Notes: a model not told the origin generated them from the letters alone. A DNA stretch of 64,000 bases from Pacificoceanicola sp049341065 (GCF_049341065.1 NZ_JBMPIX010000019.1:22120-86119), one strand, 5' to 3'. Shown: positions 24,889-34,611, numbered from the stretch's first letter. Made by a program: numbers and translations.

Positions 24889-26925
24889 TTACTGAACGGA
24901 CATAATGCCGACGTCACCGCCTGCGGACATCGCGACTTCAAGGCCATTCAGGCCGGTCTGGCGAACCAGCGCGATCAGCCGGTCGCGGGCTTTGGCGACC
25001 TCGTCCTCGGTCGGCGCGGTTTCGGCCAGCCGGTCGTCCGGCGTGACCGAGCCGACGAAGACGCGACCGCCGCTGGACGTGACAAACCCGGTGCGCCAGA
25101 GCCGTGCGATCAGCGGTGCGGCCCCCGAAGTGTCGAACTGCACCCCCAGATCATCGGGCATACCGGACCAGAACAGCGGAAGGATCAGGTTGGCCGGAGT
25201 CGCTTTTTTCCGGATCGCCTCACTGGCCAGATCCGCAAGCCTTCCAAGCGTTGTCGGGGCCGCCGTGACCGTGCCCCCTGCCTGCGTCATCAGCGCGGCC
25301 ACCGCGTCCTGATCTGCTGCCACCACGATCAGGTTGATTGGGCTGGCCCGGTCGCCGATCAGCGTTTCGGCATAGGGCTGGTATTTGGGCATGGACAGGA
25401 TGCCTTCGGGCGCCGCGATCAACTGATCGGCCTGAAGTGAGGAGCGGACAGCCAGCGCCTTGTCATAGCCCGTGATCTGCCAGATGGCGAAGGCGACCAG
25501 CGCGCCAATGCCGGCAACCCCGGCCACCCCACGCGAAAGTGCAACGGTATCGGTGCCAAACCCCATGCGCTGGTGAAGGCGCCACTCGGCCACGGTGACA
25601 CCGACCAACAGCCACAGACCGCCGATCAGCCAACCGTTCAACACGTCACTCAGGTAGTGTTCGATCAGGATCACCCGGCTGGACCCGATGGCCAGTGCAA
25701 GGATGCTGGCCGACATGAACCCGGTGACCTGCCCCAGCCGCCCCAACCGCCAGAGCACATAGGCCAGCGTCCCGTAGAAGGCGATGGAGATTGCCGCGTG
25801 GCCTGACGGAAAGCTGCCCGAGGTTTCGACGAAATAAGCCAGCTCCGGGCGCGGGCGCGCGAAGATGGCTTTCAGCAGCGCGACCGAAAGCACATTGCCC
25901 AGAACCGCAACCATGAGGCCCGTCATCAGCGCCCAGCGACGCGCCAGCAGCAGCCAGATCACAGTCGCCCCCAGCAGGGCCACGATCACCCGGCTGTCGC
26001 CCAAGGCCGTCACATGCGCCGCGATCCGCAAAATGACCGGCGACCAGAACAGATGGGCCAGTTGGGCGACGTTCTGATCAATCCCAAAGACCGGCGCCGA
26101 AAGGGCAAAGTCCAAGGTCACGTCCGCCCAAACGCCCAGCACATAGACAAAGACAAGCGCAAGGCAGGTCAGTGGCAGACCAAGGAAGCTGTCCGCGTCA
26201 AAGCGGTGTGCAAGCCATTGCCGAACCTGAGGATGGGCGGACAGCCAGCGCGCAAGAACCGGCCATTCGGCGATGGCCGTCAATGCGGCGCGCGCCAGCG
26301 AATACGCTGTCGGCAACAGCCGGAAAAGCCGGAACAACAGCCACCAGACCAAGATCAGGACGATGGCCAGAACGCCCAGCAGCAAGGCAAGGCGGGTCGC
26401 ACGGGCACCGATATGGCCCAAGGCGCCGCCCAGCAGGTAGCCGATCGACACATGGGCAAAGGCAAAGGGGATCGCCCCGACAATGTTCCAGATCACGAAG
26501 GTCCGACGCTCGATCCCGGCCAGAGCCGCGACCAGGGGCACAAGCCCCGCGACCGGCCCGGAAAACCGCCCCAGCGCAAGGGCAATCCCGCCGCGCCGGG
26601 CAAACAGCGATTGCGCCCGCGCGTAGGCCCGCGATTGCATGAACCGAGAGCCGGGACTGAGCGTGGATTTCGCCAGCCGCCCGGTCCAGTAACTGGCTTC
26701 GCTGCCAAGGATGGACCCGATGGCCACGAACCAGACAAGATCGAAATAGTCGAGCACGCCGCGCTGTACCAGAATCCCGCCCGCATCAACGATCAGAGTC
26801 CCGGGGATCACAACGCCGGTCAGAAAGAACGCCTCGAGCATCGAGGCAGCGGCAATGATCCAATAGCCCAGAATGCCAAGCGACTGGATAGACGGCAGGA
26901 TCTGGTCGAGCGTTATTCCCGGCAC
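24889..26925 (-). CDS. Three-domain membrane protein: DedA, PAP2 phosphatase and LssY C-terminal domain
   Basis: 678 aa. Residues 1-200 form a DedA (SNARE-associated/VTT) domain with the FFLTGVVIPGT and GRFSGPVAGLVP motifs. Residues 250-445 form a PAP2 phosphatase with K352...RPRP, PSGHA (373-377) and SRVILIEHYLSD (416-427), so the catalytic set is complete. The remainder matches the soluble LssY-type C-terminal domain. DedA proteins translocate lipid carriers and PAP2 enzymes dephosphorylate undecaprenyl or phosphatidyl phosphates. A GTG start one base after the mprF stop indicates translational coupling. The combined lipid-recycling role is inferred. Confidence 0.9.
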   Translation of the reverse strand: MPGITLDQILPSIQSLGILGYWIIAAASMLEAFFLTGVVIPGTLIVDAGGILVQRGVLDYFDLVWFVAIGSILGSEASYWTGRLAKSTLSPGSRFMQSRAYARAQSLFARRGGIALALGRFSGPVAGLVPLVAALAGIERRTFVIWNIVGAIPFAFAHVSIGYLLGGALGHIGARATRLALLLGVLAIVLILVWWLLFRLFRLLPTAYSLARAALTAIAEWPVLARWLSAHPQVRQWLAHRFDADSFLGLPLTCLALVFVYVLGVWADVTLDFALSAPVFGIDQNVAQLAHLFWSPVILRIAAHVTALGDSRVIVALLGATVIWLLLARRWALMTGLMVAVLGNVLSVALLKAIFARPRPELAYFVETSGSFPSGHAAISIAFYGTLAYVLWRLGRLGQVTGFMSASILALAIGSSRVILIEHYLSDVLNGWLIGGLWLLVGVTVAEWRLHQRMGFGTDTVALSRGVAGVAGIGALVAFAIWQITGYDKALAVRSSLQADQLIAAPEGILSMPKYQPYAETLIGDRASPINLIVVAADQDAVAALMTQAGGTVTAAPTTLGRLADLASEAIRKKATPANLILPLFWSGMPDDLGVQFDTSGAAPLIARLWRTGFVTSSGGRVFVGSVTPDDRLAETAPTEDEVAKARDRLIALVRQTGLNGLEVAMSAGGDVGIMSVQ

Positions 26926-26926
26926 A

Positions 26927-29515
26927 TCACTTCCCGATCAACCCGCGCGGCCCGCCCGCGATCAGCAACGCCACATCCGCCATCGCGCGTGTCGGCGACA
27001 GCCCGGGCGGCACCGCGATATAGCGCGGCCGCCATTCTGGGCGGAACTTTTGCTTGAAGGCCCGCAGCCCTTCAAAGTTGTAGAAAGCACCGCCGTGGCG
27101 ATAGATGAAGCGGCCAAAGCGGTTCCAAAGCCGTTCGACCGAGCGCGTCGACAAACCCGACAATGGAGCCACGCCCAGACTGAACTCTGCCGCGCCCATG
27201 TCGCGGAAGTGTTCGAGCAGGGAAAGGAACAAGAACTCCATCATCCCCGAGGCCTCCTCGGGCAGATAGCGCATCAGGTCGATCGAGATCTGGCGGCCAT
27301 CGCCGGGCGCCATGATGTTGGCAAAGGCCAGAATCCGCCCCTCGCGCCGCACCAGCGCTATGGGAAAGCGGTTCAGATAGTCCGGATCGAACCGGCCAAC
27401 GGAAAAGCCCTTTTCGCGCCCCGATTTGCCGCCTAGCCAACTGTCGGATATGACCCGCAACTCTTCGATCAGCGCAGGCGAATGCGGCGGCATCGTGATC
27501 TCCATCGACAGCCCTTCGCGCAGACGTTTGTTGTAGGCCGCGCGCATGGACTTGAAGCTGCTGCCGCTCAGGCTGAAGTCTGGTAACAGGACGATAGCCT
27601 CTTCGCCGACCTTGTGCAGGCCCAGACCCATCTCGACGAAAATCGGCAGGTTTTCCGGGCCGACTTCGTAGAAAAGGGGCTGGCCGTTGGCGCGGCGGGC
27701 CAGATCAATGAAGGCCCAGCACAGGGCCGGAAATTCCGCCGGATTGCCGATCGGATCGCCAAAGGCCACCCAGCGCCGCCCCTGCACGCCGTACATCAGG
27801 AACGAACTGCCGGTGTCGGAAAACAGGAACTGCTTGTCCCCTGACAACGCAAGACAGCCTTGCGGTTGCCCTGCCCTGTCCAAGATCGCGCTGACGGCGC
27901 TCAGAACCCCCGCGTCCTGTGCCGACACCGGTTTGCGACGCACCGGGCGCAGGGCGGTGAATACGCCAAAGGTCAGCAACAGCGCCGAGGCCAAAAGCCC
28001 CGCCCGCAGCGCGCGCGGCGTGTCTGCCCCATGCGCGATCTCGGTCCAAAGATCGTTGGAATAGGGTGTCGTGCGATGCAGGAAAAAGAAGAACCCGGCC
28101 GCGGCCACCACGACGCCAAAGACCAGCAGGAACCACGCCGCGCTGAATACGCCTTCGGTCAGCTTGGCCTGTCGGGGGAAGCCGCCCGCGAAAGGCAGCA
28201 GCAGCAGCGCCCCAGAGATCAGCAGCGCCGCAGTCTCAAAGTCCAGATCGTTCAACAGGGCGGCAAAGGCCCCAAGGGTCAGCGCAAGCAGCGTCAGCAG
28301 GAAGGCCGCCCTGATCCTGCGCGCAAGCCCATGCGACAGCACCAGCAGGACCACGCCGGTCATTGCCGACAGCAGCGTTCCGCCCTCAAGCAACAGCGCC
28401 GCGACGAACTCACCTTCGACAAGCGCGCTGTCGCGGGCCGAGGGGATCACCGAAACCACCAGCAGATAAGCCCCGAACCCAAAGGTCACGAGCGCCGCCA
28501 GCGATGGCGCGATGCCGTGCACCGCTTCGATGGCCGGGCGCGAACTGTCCGGGATGCGGCCCGCAAGGCGACTGATCATGCCCCCGGCCAGACGGGCCTC
28601 GTTCAACGAGACCAGCACAAAGCCCAAGGCAAAGGGCACCAGATAATAGATGATGCGGAACAGAACCAGTGCCGCCGCGGCATCGCTGACCGCTGCGCTG
28701 GCGGGCAATGTTCCGATCACCACCGTTTCAAACACGCCGATCCCGCCGGGGACGTGGCTGAGAACGCCGACCATGGTCGCGATGGCATAGATCGCAACGA
28801 ACGAGCTGAAATCCGGCGTTCCGGCCGGCATCAGAACCCACAGCGTAAAGGCTGCAGCAATGACATCGAAAACGGTGATCACCAGTTGAGCCGCGAGGCT
28901 TTTCGGGGACGGCAGGCGCAGGTCAAAGCGCCAGATCTGCAACCGGCGCTGCCCGACGGATATGTAAAGGATCAGCGCGACAGAGACCAACAGGACGGCC
29001 AACGCCCCAAAGCGCACGACATCGGGCGGCAGGCTGAGGACCGGCGCGATCACTGTGGGATGAATGCCGAGCGCGGCAAGGCCGATCAAGGTCAGGCCGG
29101 TGCCCAAAGCGGCGGCGATATAGCCCGAAACCGTAGCGACATCAAATGCGTCGAGACCAAAGGCCGAATAGATCCGATAGCGCACGGCGGCCCCGGAAAC
29201 GATGCTGACCCCGATGGTATTGCCAAGCGCATATCCAAGAAACCCGCCGAACCAGACGACACGGGCAGGCAGGGATTTCCCAATAAAGCGCAAGGCAAGC
29301 GCGTCATATCCAATCAGCGCGACATAGGCGACCGCCGTTGCCGAGAAGGCCAGCGCCAAAGCGTTGAACGGCGTCGCCTTGATCTGCACCATGACCAGCG
29401 CCGGATCGACCGAATGCATCAGGTGGCTCAGCGCATAAAGGCCAAGTCCGAACAGAGCGACCCCCATTAAAATCGGCAGGGATCGGCGAAGCGCGCTCAG
29501 GTTCGGCGTGGTCAT
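26927..29515 (-). CDS. mprF: Bifunctional lysylphosphatidylglycerol flippase/synthetase MprF
   Basis: 862 aa. The N-terminal two thirds is a polytopic flippase domain with about 13-14 helices, including FGGFLGYALGNTIGVS and SHVPGGIGVFETV. The C-terminal cytosolic DUF2156/GNAT-like synthetase domain shows LSGDKQFLFSD, MYGVQGRRWVAFGDP, FYEVGPENLP and GLRAFKQKFRPEW. It transfers an amino acid (Lys, Ala or Orn) from tRNA to phosphatidylglycerol and flips the product, reducing surface charge. The ATG at 29515 matches the family start. The downstream DedA-PAP2-LssY gene is coupled to it. Confidence 0.95.
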   Translation of the reverse strand: MTTPNLSALRRSLPILMGVALFGLGLYALSHLMHSVDPALVMVQIKATPFNALALAFSATAVAYVALIGYDALALRFIGKSLPARVVWFGGFLGYALGNTIGVSIVSGAAVRYRIYSAFGLDAFDVATVSGYIAAALGTGLTLIGLAALGIHPTVIAPVLSLPPDVVRFGALAVLLVSVALILYISVGQRRLQIWRFDLRLPSPKSLAAQLVITVFDVIAAAFTLWVLMPAGTPDFSSFVAIYAIATMVGVLSHVPGGIGVFETVVIGTLPASAAVSDAAAALVLFRIIYYLVPFALGFVLVSLNEARLAGGMISRLAGRIPDSSRPAIEAVHGIAPSLAALVTFGFGAYLLVVSVIPSARDSALVEGEFVAALLLEGGTLLSAMTGVVLLVLSHGLARRIRAAFLLTLLALTLGAFAALLNDLDFETAALLISGALLLLPFAGGFPRQAKLTEGVFSAAWFLLVFGVVVAAAGFFFFLHRTTPYSNDLWTEIAHGADTPRALRAGLLASALLLTFGVFTALRPVRRKPVSAQDAGVLSAVSAILDRAGQPQGCLALSGDKQFLFSDTGSSFLMYGVQGRRWVAFGDPIGNPAEFPALCWAFIDLARRANGQPLFYEVGPENLPIFVEMGLGLHKVGEEAIVLLPDFSLSGSSFKSMRAAYNKRLREGLSMEITMPPHSPALIEELRVISDSWLGGKSGREKGFSVGRFDPDYLNRFPIALVRREGRILAFANIMAPGDGRQISIDLMRYLPEEASGMMEFLFLSLLEHFRDMGAAEFSLGVAPLSGLSTRSVERLWNRFGRFIYRHGGAFYNFEGLRAFKQKFRPEWRPRYIAVPPGLSPTRAMADVALLIAGGPRGLIGK

Positions 29516-29664
29516 GGTTTGCCTTGGCCCTTGTCGATGATGCGGGTTCGCTATGCTGGTAGGCCATAGACCGGGCCACTGTAAACATCGGCGGATGCAA
29601 GAAGGCCGTTTGTTACCGATTTTCAAGCTTTTGGAAACGCCCCGCCCAGCCAGTCGGACGCGGC

Positions 29665-30954
29665 TCAGCCATCGAAAAACGGCATGGAGAGGCCAAAGAA
29701 ATCAGCCAGCAGAATGAAGTTCAGGCTCAACACCGCAATCGCCCCGAGCAACGCAAGCACACGCAACACGGGGCCAACCCGAAACGCCCCCATGATGTCG
29801 CGCCGGGCCGAGAATATGATCAGCGCCACCATCGGCACCGGCAGCGCGATGGACAGGATGACCTGACTCATGACAAGGGCCTGCGTGGCGTTCACGCCCA
29901 TCGCCACCACCGCAAAGGCGGGCACCATGGTCACCAACCGGCGCAGCCAGATCGGCACCTGAATGTGCAGGAATCCCTGCATGATCATCTGGCCCGCCAT
30001 TGTCCCCACCACCGAACTGGACACCCCCGAAGCGATCAGAGATGTCAGGAACATGCCCGCCGCCGCCGCGCCCAACAAGGGCGTCAGAGTGTGGTAGGCG
30101 GTCTCGATTTCGGCAACCTCGGAGTGACCCTGATGAAAGGCACTGGCCGCCATCATCACCATCGCCATGTTGACCATCCCGGCCACGGCCAATGCCAGAA
30201 CGACTTCGACGTTCGAAAAGTTCAGCACCTTGCGCCGATCATCGTCGTTGCGCACGTCCGCCCGCGACTGGGTCAGCCCGGAATGCAGATAGATGGCATG
30301 CGGCATGACGGTTGCGCCGATGATCCCGACCGCAATGGTCAGCGCCGCGCTGTCGGGCAGAACCGGTTGCATCATGCCCAGCCCGGTCGCAGCCCAGTCG
30401 ACCGGCGCGATCACCAGTTCGGCCAGATAACACAGTCCGATCACCCCAACCATGGCGCCGATGATCAGCTCCATCGGGCGAAAGCCCTGCCGTTCGAACA
30501 TCAAAATGGCATAGGTCACGATCGCCGTGACAGTCATGCCCACGATCAGCGGCAGGCCGAACAACAGCGACAAGCCGATCGCGCCGCCCAGAAACTCTGC
30601 CAGATCGGTGGCCATCGCGGCCACTTCACTGACGCCCCACATAATCCAGACGATGGGCTTGGGGAAATGATCGCGCGACAGCTCGGCAAGGTTCTTGCCG
30701 GTCACGATCCCCAGACGCGCCGAAAGCGACTGGAACAGCATGGCAATGAGGTTGGCCAGCAGAACCACCCAAAGCAGGGTATAGCCATATCCCGCCCCCG
30801 CCTGAATGTTGGTCGCATAATTGCCCGGGTCCATATAGGCGACCGAAGCAATGATCGCCGGACCGGCAAACAGAAACCGGCTGCGCCAATCGCGGCGCTC
30901 GCCGCTGAGCACATCGGAAATGCCTTTGCGTGTCTTTTTGGTCAGGCTCTGCAT
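29665..30954 (-). CDS. mntH: Nramp family manganese/divalent metal transporter
   Basis: 429 aa with 11 predicted helices. The metal-binding motif of helix 1, DPGNYATNIQAG (Asp42, Asn45), and of helix 6, MPHAIYLHSG, are intact. It imports Mn2+ (or Fe2+) by proton symport. The ATG at 30954 (MQSLTKK) is preferred; the 14 codons above it overlap the regulatory box. It is divergent from mntR, and matching palindromic boxes in the shared region argue for Mn-dependent repression. Confidence 0.95.
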   Translation of the reverse strand: MQSLTKKTRKGISDVLSGERRDWRSRFLFAGPAIIASVAYMDPGNYATNIQAGAGYGYTLLWVVLLANLIAMLFQSLSARLGIVTGKNLAELSRDHFPKPIVWIMWGVSEVAAMATDLAEFLGGAIGLSLLFGLPLIVGMTVTAIVTYAILMFERQGFRPMELIIGAMVGVIGLCYLAELVIAPVDWAATGLGMMQPVLPDSAALTIAVGIIGATVMPHAIYLHSGLTQSRADVRNDDDRRKVLNFSNVEVVLALAVAGMVNMAMVMMAASAFHQGHSEVAEIETAYHTLTPLLGAAAAGMFLTSLIASGVSSSVVGTMAGQMIMQGFLHIQVPIWLRRLVTMVPAFAVVAMGVNATQALVMSQVILSIALPVPMVALIIFSARRDIMGAFRVGPVLRVLALLGAIAVLSLNFILLADFFGLSMPFFDG

Positions 30955-30988
30955 GGTTGGATACCGGAAAAGGCTGCGTCTTGCAGAT

Positions 30989-31080
30989 ATAGCCAAAGCT
31001 ATCTTTTCTACAAGGCTAAATTCAAGATTGCCTGGCCTTGGTCCTGGAATATACTGGTGTGACTGATAAGCCTTGGCTAT
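30989..31080. promoter_or_regulatory. Pair of MntR-type boxes between mntH and mntR
   Basis: Box 1 ATAGCCAAAGCTAT (30989-31002) lies 35 bp upstream of mntH. Box 2 ATAAGCCTTGGCTAT (31066-31080) lies 36 bp upstream of mntR; read on the other strand it is ATAGCCAAGGCTTAT, so the two boxes are the same motif facing opposite genes at the same distance. A third half-like AAGGCTAA occurs at 31012-31019. Placement fits operators for the adjacent regulator. Confidence 0.8.
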
Positions 31081-31115
31081 ACATTACCCCTACCGCCTTG
31101 TCCCGGAAAGCTCCC

Positions 31116-31541
31116 ATGCCAGACACGCCGCATCACCCGCAGCAACAAGCCGACCGTTTTACCCGGGCGCGTCAGGTGCAATCGGTGGCCTTGCTTGAGG
31201 ATTACGTCGAGATGATCGGCGATCTATTGAGCGAGTTGGGCGAAGCCCGGGTGGCCGATATTGCCGAACGTATGGGCGTTGCCCAGCCCACGGCAACCAA
31301 GGCCATCGCCCGGCTGAAACGCGAAGGGTTGGCCACCGCCCGTCCCTATCGCGGCGTATTTCTGACGGAAGAAGGGGCCGCGCTGGCCGACCGTGTGCGC
31401 GCGCGTCACCGCACCGTTGTCGAACTGCTTGTCGCCGTGGGTGTCCCGGGCGATGTGGCCGAAATGGACGCCGAAGGGATCGAGCACCACGTGTCGGATC
31501 GCACACTGGCGGCCTTCGAGGCGTTTCTCAAAGACCGCTAA
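31116..31541 (+). CDS. mntR: Manganese-dependent transcriptional regulator MntR (DtxR family)
   Basis: 141 aa. A winged helix-turn-helix spans about residues 22-95 (RVADIAERMGVAQPTATKAIARLKREGL), followed by the metal-binding dimerisation helix region with EMDAEGIEHHVSD. This is the short MntR form typical of proteobacteria. With Mn2+ it represses mntH. The ATG at 31116 leaves the palindromic box upstream; a longer frame from 31038 would translate through that box and is rejected. Confidence 0.94.
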   Translation: MPDTPHHPQQQADRFTRARQVQSVALLEDYVEMIGDLLSELGEARVADIAERMGVAQPTATKAIARLKREGLATARPYRGVFLTEEGAALADRVRARHRTVVELLVAVGVPGDVAEMDAEGIEHHVSDRTLAAFEAFLKDR

Positions 31542-31576
31542 AGCTTTGGTCCGTCAGGGGCGAAGCCGTCTGGGGA

Positions 31577-33082
31577 TCACTGCGACGGTAGATCGAAGAT
31601 CTGCCCGGGATAAATCAGGTCGGGATCGCGGATGCGGTCTTTGTTGGCCTCGAAAACCTTGATGTAATCCATCCCCTCGCCATAGCGGTTCCGTGCGATC
31701 GCCCAAAGCGTATTGCCCGGTTGCACCGTGATGGCGGTGATGGGCCCGCCCACTGGGGCGGCCGCAAGCGCCTCGGGGCTTTCGCGCAGGAAGGGGCTTT
31801 CGACGCGGGCAATGACCTCGCCTGCCGCGTCCAGTTGATCAACGCGCAACGTGTAGGTGCCGGTGTCGATCGCCGGCAAGGTGACCCGCCAGCGCCCGTC
31901 GGCGCGAATGCGCGAGGTCGTCACCGGGGCATTGTCCAGATAGACCCGGACAAAGGCGGTTTGATCGCCACGTCCAGACAACAAAACCTCGCCTGCCTCG
32001 TCATAGTTGATGGAATCCAGCGCGACGTCGCCGGGGGCCAGAGGTGCGGTTGGCAGAACCTCAACGCCGCGCGACGAGGACAACAGAACCGCTGGCGCTT
32101 GTGTAGCTGGGGCCGGATTGATCGGAGGAGGCGCGGCTTTGGGCGCAGGGGCGGCGTCCTTTGCGATCACCTCTGGCGCTTCGGCGGGCAAAGGGGCCAC
32201 AGCGGCCAATTCCGTGGTCACATCCGGGGCGGTTTGGGCAACTTGAGGTGCCTTGGCCGGCACAGTCTCAGGCTGAGCGATCTGAACCTCTTGCGGTGCC
32301 TTGGCCCGCGTTTCGGGCGCAGGCTGGGCAGGTTTGGTTTCGGGTGCGGCGGGTTCAGTCTCGGTCAGACCGGGTTTGCCGGGGTCCAGCACCGCGAGCT
32401 GCTCGTCCCTCGGCTTTGGCTTTGGCTTTGCGGTGGCGACGACCGGCACCGGCGCGATGATCACTTCCTCGTCCGAGGTCAGTTCCTCGGCGCCCAGCTT
32501 TTGCAACAGCCTCAGCACATGCGACTGATCGCTGGCGACAAGGTCCAGAAAGACAACAAAGCGGCCGTCCGGGCCGATCTGTGTGTTGGCCATGGCATCG
32601 CCATCTACCATCACCTCAAGCGTGGCACCGGGGGTGCCCGCGCCAGCCACAAGGGTGCTGCCGCCCGGCTCGGCGCGCACCAGATCGAACCGAGGACCAA
32701 GGGCGGCCGCGGCCTTTGGAGGTTCGGCGGTTTGCACGGCGGGTTCGGGCGCGGACTGCGGTTCAGCCAACGGTTGGTCTGGCACGGGTTGCGGCGCTTC
32801 AAACGGTTTGTCCTGCGGCGGCTGAAGCACCGCTTCTTCGGACTGGTCCGGCTTGGCAGCGGGCAGTTGCGCCGGGTCCGCCTTCAAAGCGGCGTCGGGC
32901 GCCGAAGGGGCCGCCGGTTGACTGGGCGTGTCGACCTCCGGGGCGACCAAGGCCGCCTTCACGGGCGCAGCTTTACGCCCCAATAACTTGTCCAGATCAA
33001 TCACGCCTGTGGCAACCAAAACGGCCGCTGCCGCCAATGTTCCCGTGCCGCCTATCGCGGCATAGAGTGCCAGTTTGCTCAT
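31577..33082 (-). CDS. LysM-domain, proline/alanine-rich envelope protein
   Basis: 501 aa. The N-terminal hydrophobic segment (LYAAIGGTGTLAAAAVLVATG) is a membrane anchor. A long low-complexity stretch rich in Pro, Ala, Gln and Glu follows (to about 320), broken by one Ig/SH3-like region, then a beta-sandwich with GRWRVTLPAIDTGTYTLRVD, and a C-terminal LysM domain (NTLWAIARNRYGEG to YPGQIFDLP). LysM binds peptidoglycan, so the protein probably spans the periplasm from inner membrane to wall. The ATG at 33082 is chosen as the anchor starts there. Common in Rhodobacterales; exact function unknown. Confidence 0.88.
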   Translation of the reverse strand: MSKLALYAAIGGTGTLAAAAVLVATGVIDLDKLLGRKAAPVKAALVAPEVDTPSQPAAPSAPDAALKADPAQLPAAKPDQSEEAVLQPPQDKPFEAPQPVPDQPLAEPQSAPEPAVQTAEPPKAAAALGPRFDLVRAEPGGSTLVAGAGTPGATLEVMVDGDAMANTQIGPDGRFVVFLDLVASDQSHVLRLLQKLGAEELTSDEEVIIAPVPVVATAKPKPKPRDEQLAVLDPGKPGLTETEPAAPETKPAQPAPETRAKAPQEVQIAQPETVPAKAPQVAQTAPDVTTELAAVAPLPAEAPEVIAKDAAPAPKAAPPPINPAPATQAPAVLLSSSRGVEVLPTAPLAPGDVALDSINYDEAGEVLLSGRGDQTAFVRVYLDNAPVTTSRIRADGRWRVTLPAIDTGTYTLRVDQLDAAGEVIARVESPFLRESPEALAAAPVGGPITAITVQPGNTLWAIARNRYGEGMDYIKVFEANKDRIRDPDLIYPGQIFDLPSQ

Positions 33083-33202
33083 CGCAGTTCCATGACCTGT
33101 TCCCATCCCCCCGGACCCGCGCGCATGCGCGCGGTTGAGCGTGTATATCAACCAGCTTATCAAGGGTCAAAAGCCCTTTTCCACAAGCTTCGGAGCGCCC
33201 CC

Positions 33203-33754
33203 ATGTCCACCAAATCCATCTGCGTCTACTGTGGTTCGCGTTATGGCACGCAAAGCGCCTATGCCGACGAGGCCTCCGCCCTTGGCCAGATCATCGCTGC
33301 CGAGGGCTGGCGGCTGGTGTACGGCGCAGGTGACGTGGGGCTGATGGGCACCATTGCCCGCGCCACCCAAGAGGCCGGCGGCGAGACATTCGGCGTGATC
33401 CCCACCCACCTTATGCGCAAGGAGGTCGGCAAGACCGACCTGACGACCTTTGTCATCACGGAAACCATGCACGAGCGCAAGAAGGTCATGCTGATGAACG
33501 CCGATGCGGTGGTGGTCATGCCCGGCGGTCCGGGGTCGCTGGACGAATTCTTTGAGGTGCTGACATGGCGCCAGCTTGGGCTGCACGACAAGCCGATCAT
33601 CCTGCTGGATACCATGGGCTATTGGGGGCCGTTGCGCGGGTTGTTGCAGCATACGGTGGATCACGGCTTTGCCGAGGCAAGCCTGCTGGATTTCGTTCAG
33701 AGCGGCGCTTCGGCCAGCGAGGTCGCGGCGCTTTTGCGGCGCGCCCTGTCCTGA
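33203..33754 (+). CDS. LOG family (TIGR00730) cytokinin riboside 5'-monophosphate phosphoribohydrolase
   Basis: 183 aa Rossmann-like protein. Begins SICVYCGSRYG, contains GAGDVGLMGTIA, the HERKK motif and PGGPGSLDEFFE, a variant of the LOG signature PGGxGTxxE with Ser for Thr. LOG enzymes hydrolyse AMP-type nucleotides to the free base and ribose phosphate. The ATG at 33203 matches the family N-terminus. Its 3' end overlaps the convergent rarD by 58 bp. Confidence 0.93.
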   Translation: MSTKSICVYCGSRYGTQSAYADEASALGQIIAAEGWRLVYGAGDVGLMGTIARATQEAGGETFGVIPTHLMRKEVGKTDLTTFVITETMHERKKVMLMNADAVVVMPGGPGSLDEFFEVLTWRQLGLHDKPIILLDTMGYWGPLRGLLQHTVDHGFAEASLLDFVQSGASASEVAALLRRALS

Positions 33755-34611
33755 GAGATGCTGACCCAGGAATAGATCGCCAGCGCCAGCCAGATCAGCG
33801 CAAAGGCCACGGCGTGATAGCCGGTAAAGCTTTCGCCAAAGATCACCACGGCGCAGAAGAATTGCAGCGTCGGGTTGAGGTATTGCAGCAAGCCCACGGT
33901 GGACAGGCTGATCTTTTGCGCCGCCTTGGAAAACAGGATCAGCGGCAGCGCTGTCAGCAGCCCAGAAAACGCCAAGAGCGCCGAAGTGCGAAGGTCATGG
34001 CCAAAGACCCCCTGCCCGTGACTGTGCAGCCAGCCCAGCCAGATGATCCCGATCGGCGACAGCAGCGTGACTTCGGCGGTCACCGAGACAACCGGCCCGG
34101 TGCTCAGCCGCTTCTTGACGATACCGTAAAGACCAAAAGTCAGGGCCAGCGTCAGCGATATCCAGGGCGCCGCGCCCAGACCCCATGTCAATTGCGCAAC
34201 GCCCAGTGCCGCCAGCGCCACCGCCAGCCATTGCCAGCGGCCCAGACGCTCTTTCATCACGACAACGCCCAGAAGCACCGCTACGAGGGGGAACATGTAG
34301 TAGCCCAGCGAGGTTTCGGTGACGCGGCCGATCTGTACGGAAAAGATGAACAGAAACCAGTTGACCGAGATCATCAGCGCCGCAAACCCCAAGATCGCGG
34401 CAGCGCGCGGGCTCCGCAATGTTTCGCGCAGCACGCCAAGGCGCCCCTGAAACGCCAGCAAGGCGGCAAAGGTCACCAGCGACCAAAGCGTGCGATGGGC
34501 CAGCAACTCAAGCGGCGGCACATTGGTCAACAGTTTGTAATACAAGGGAGACAGCCCCCAGATCATACAAGCGCCGATCATGGCCAGAATGCCGGTCTTG
34601 CTGTCGCTCAT
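33697..34611 (-). CDS. rarD: EamA family transporter RarD
   Basis: 304 aa with ten predicted membrane helices in two EamA repeats. It starts with KTGILAMIGACMIWGLSPLYYK and contains ELLAHRTLWS, both characteristic of RarD. RarD proteins belong to the drug/metabolite transporter superfamily; the natural substrate is not established. The last 58 bp overlap the end of the LOG gene on the other strand, encoding the polar C-terminal tail after the last helix. Confidence 0.92.
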   Translation of the reverse strand: MSDSKTGILAMIGACMIWGLSPLYYKLLTNVPPLELLAHRTLWSLVTFAALLAFQGRLGVLRETLRSPRAAAILGFAALMISVNWFLFIFSVQIGRVTETSLGYYMFPLVAVLLGVVVMKERLGRWQWLAVALAALGVAQLTWGLGAAPWISLTLALTFGLYGIVKKRLSTGPVVSVTAEVTLLSPIGIIWLGWLHSHGQGVFGHDLRTSALLAFSGLLTALPLILFSKAAQKISLSTVGLLQYLNPTLQFFCAVVIFGESFTGYHAVAFALIWLALAIYSWVSISQDRARRKSAATSLAEAPL

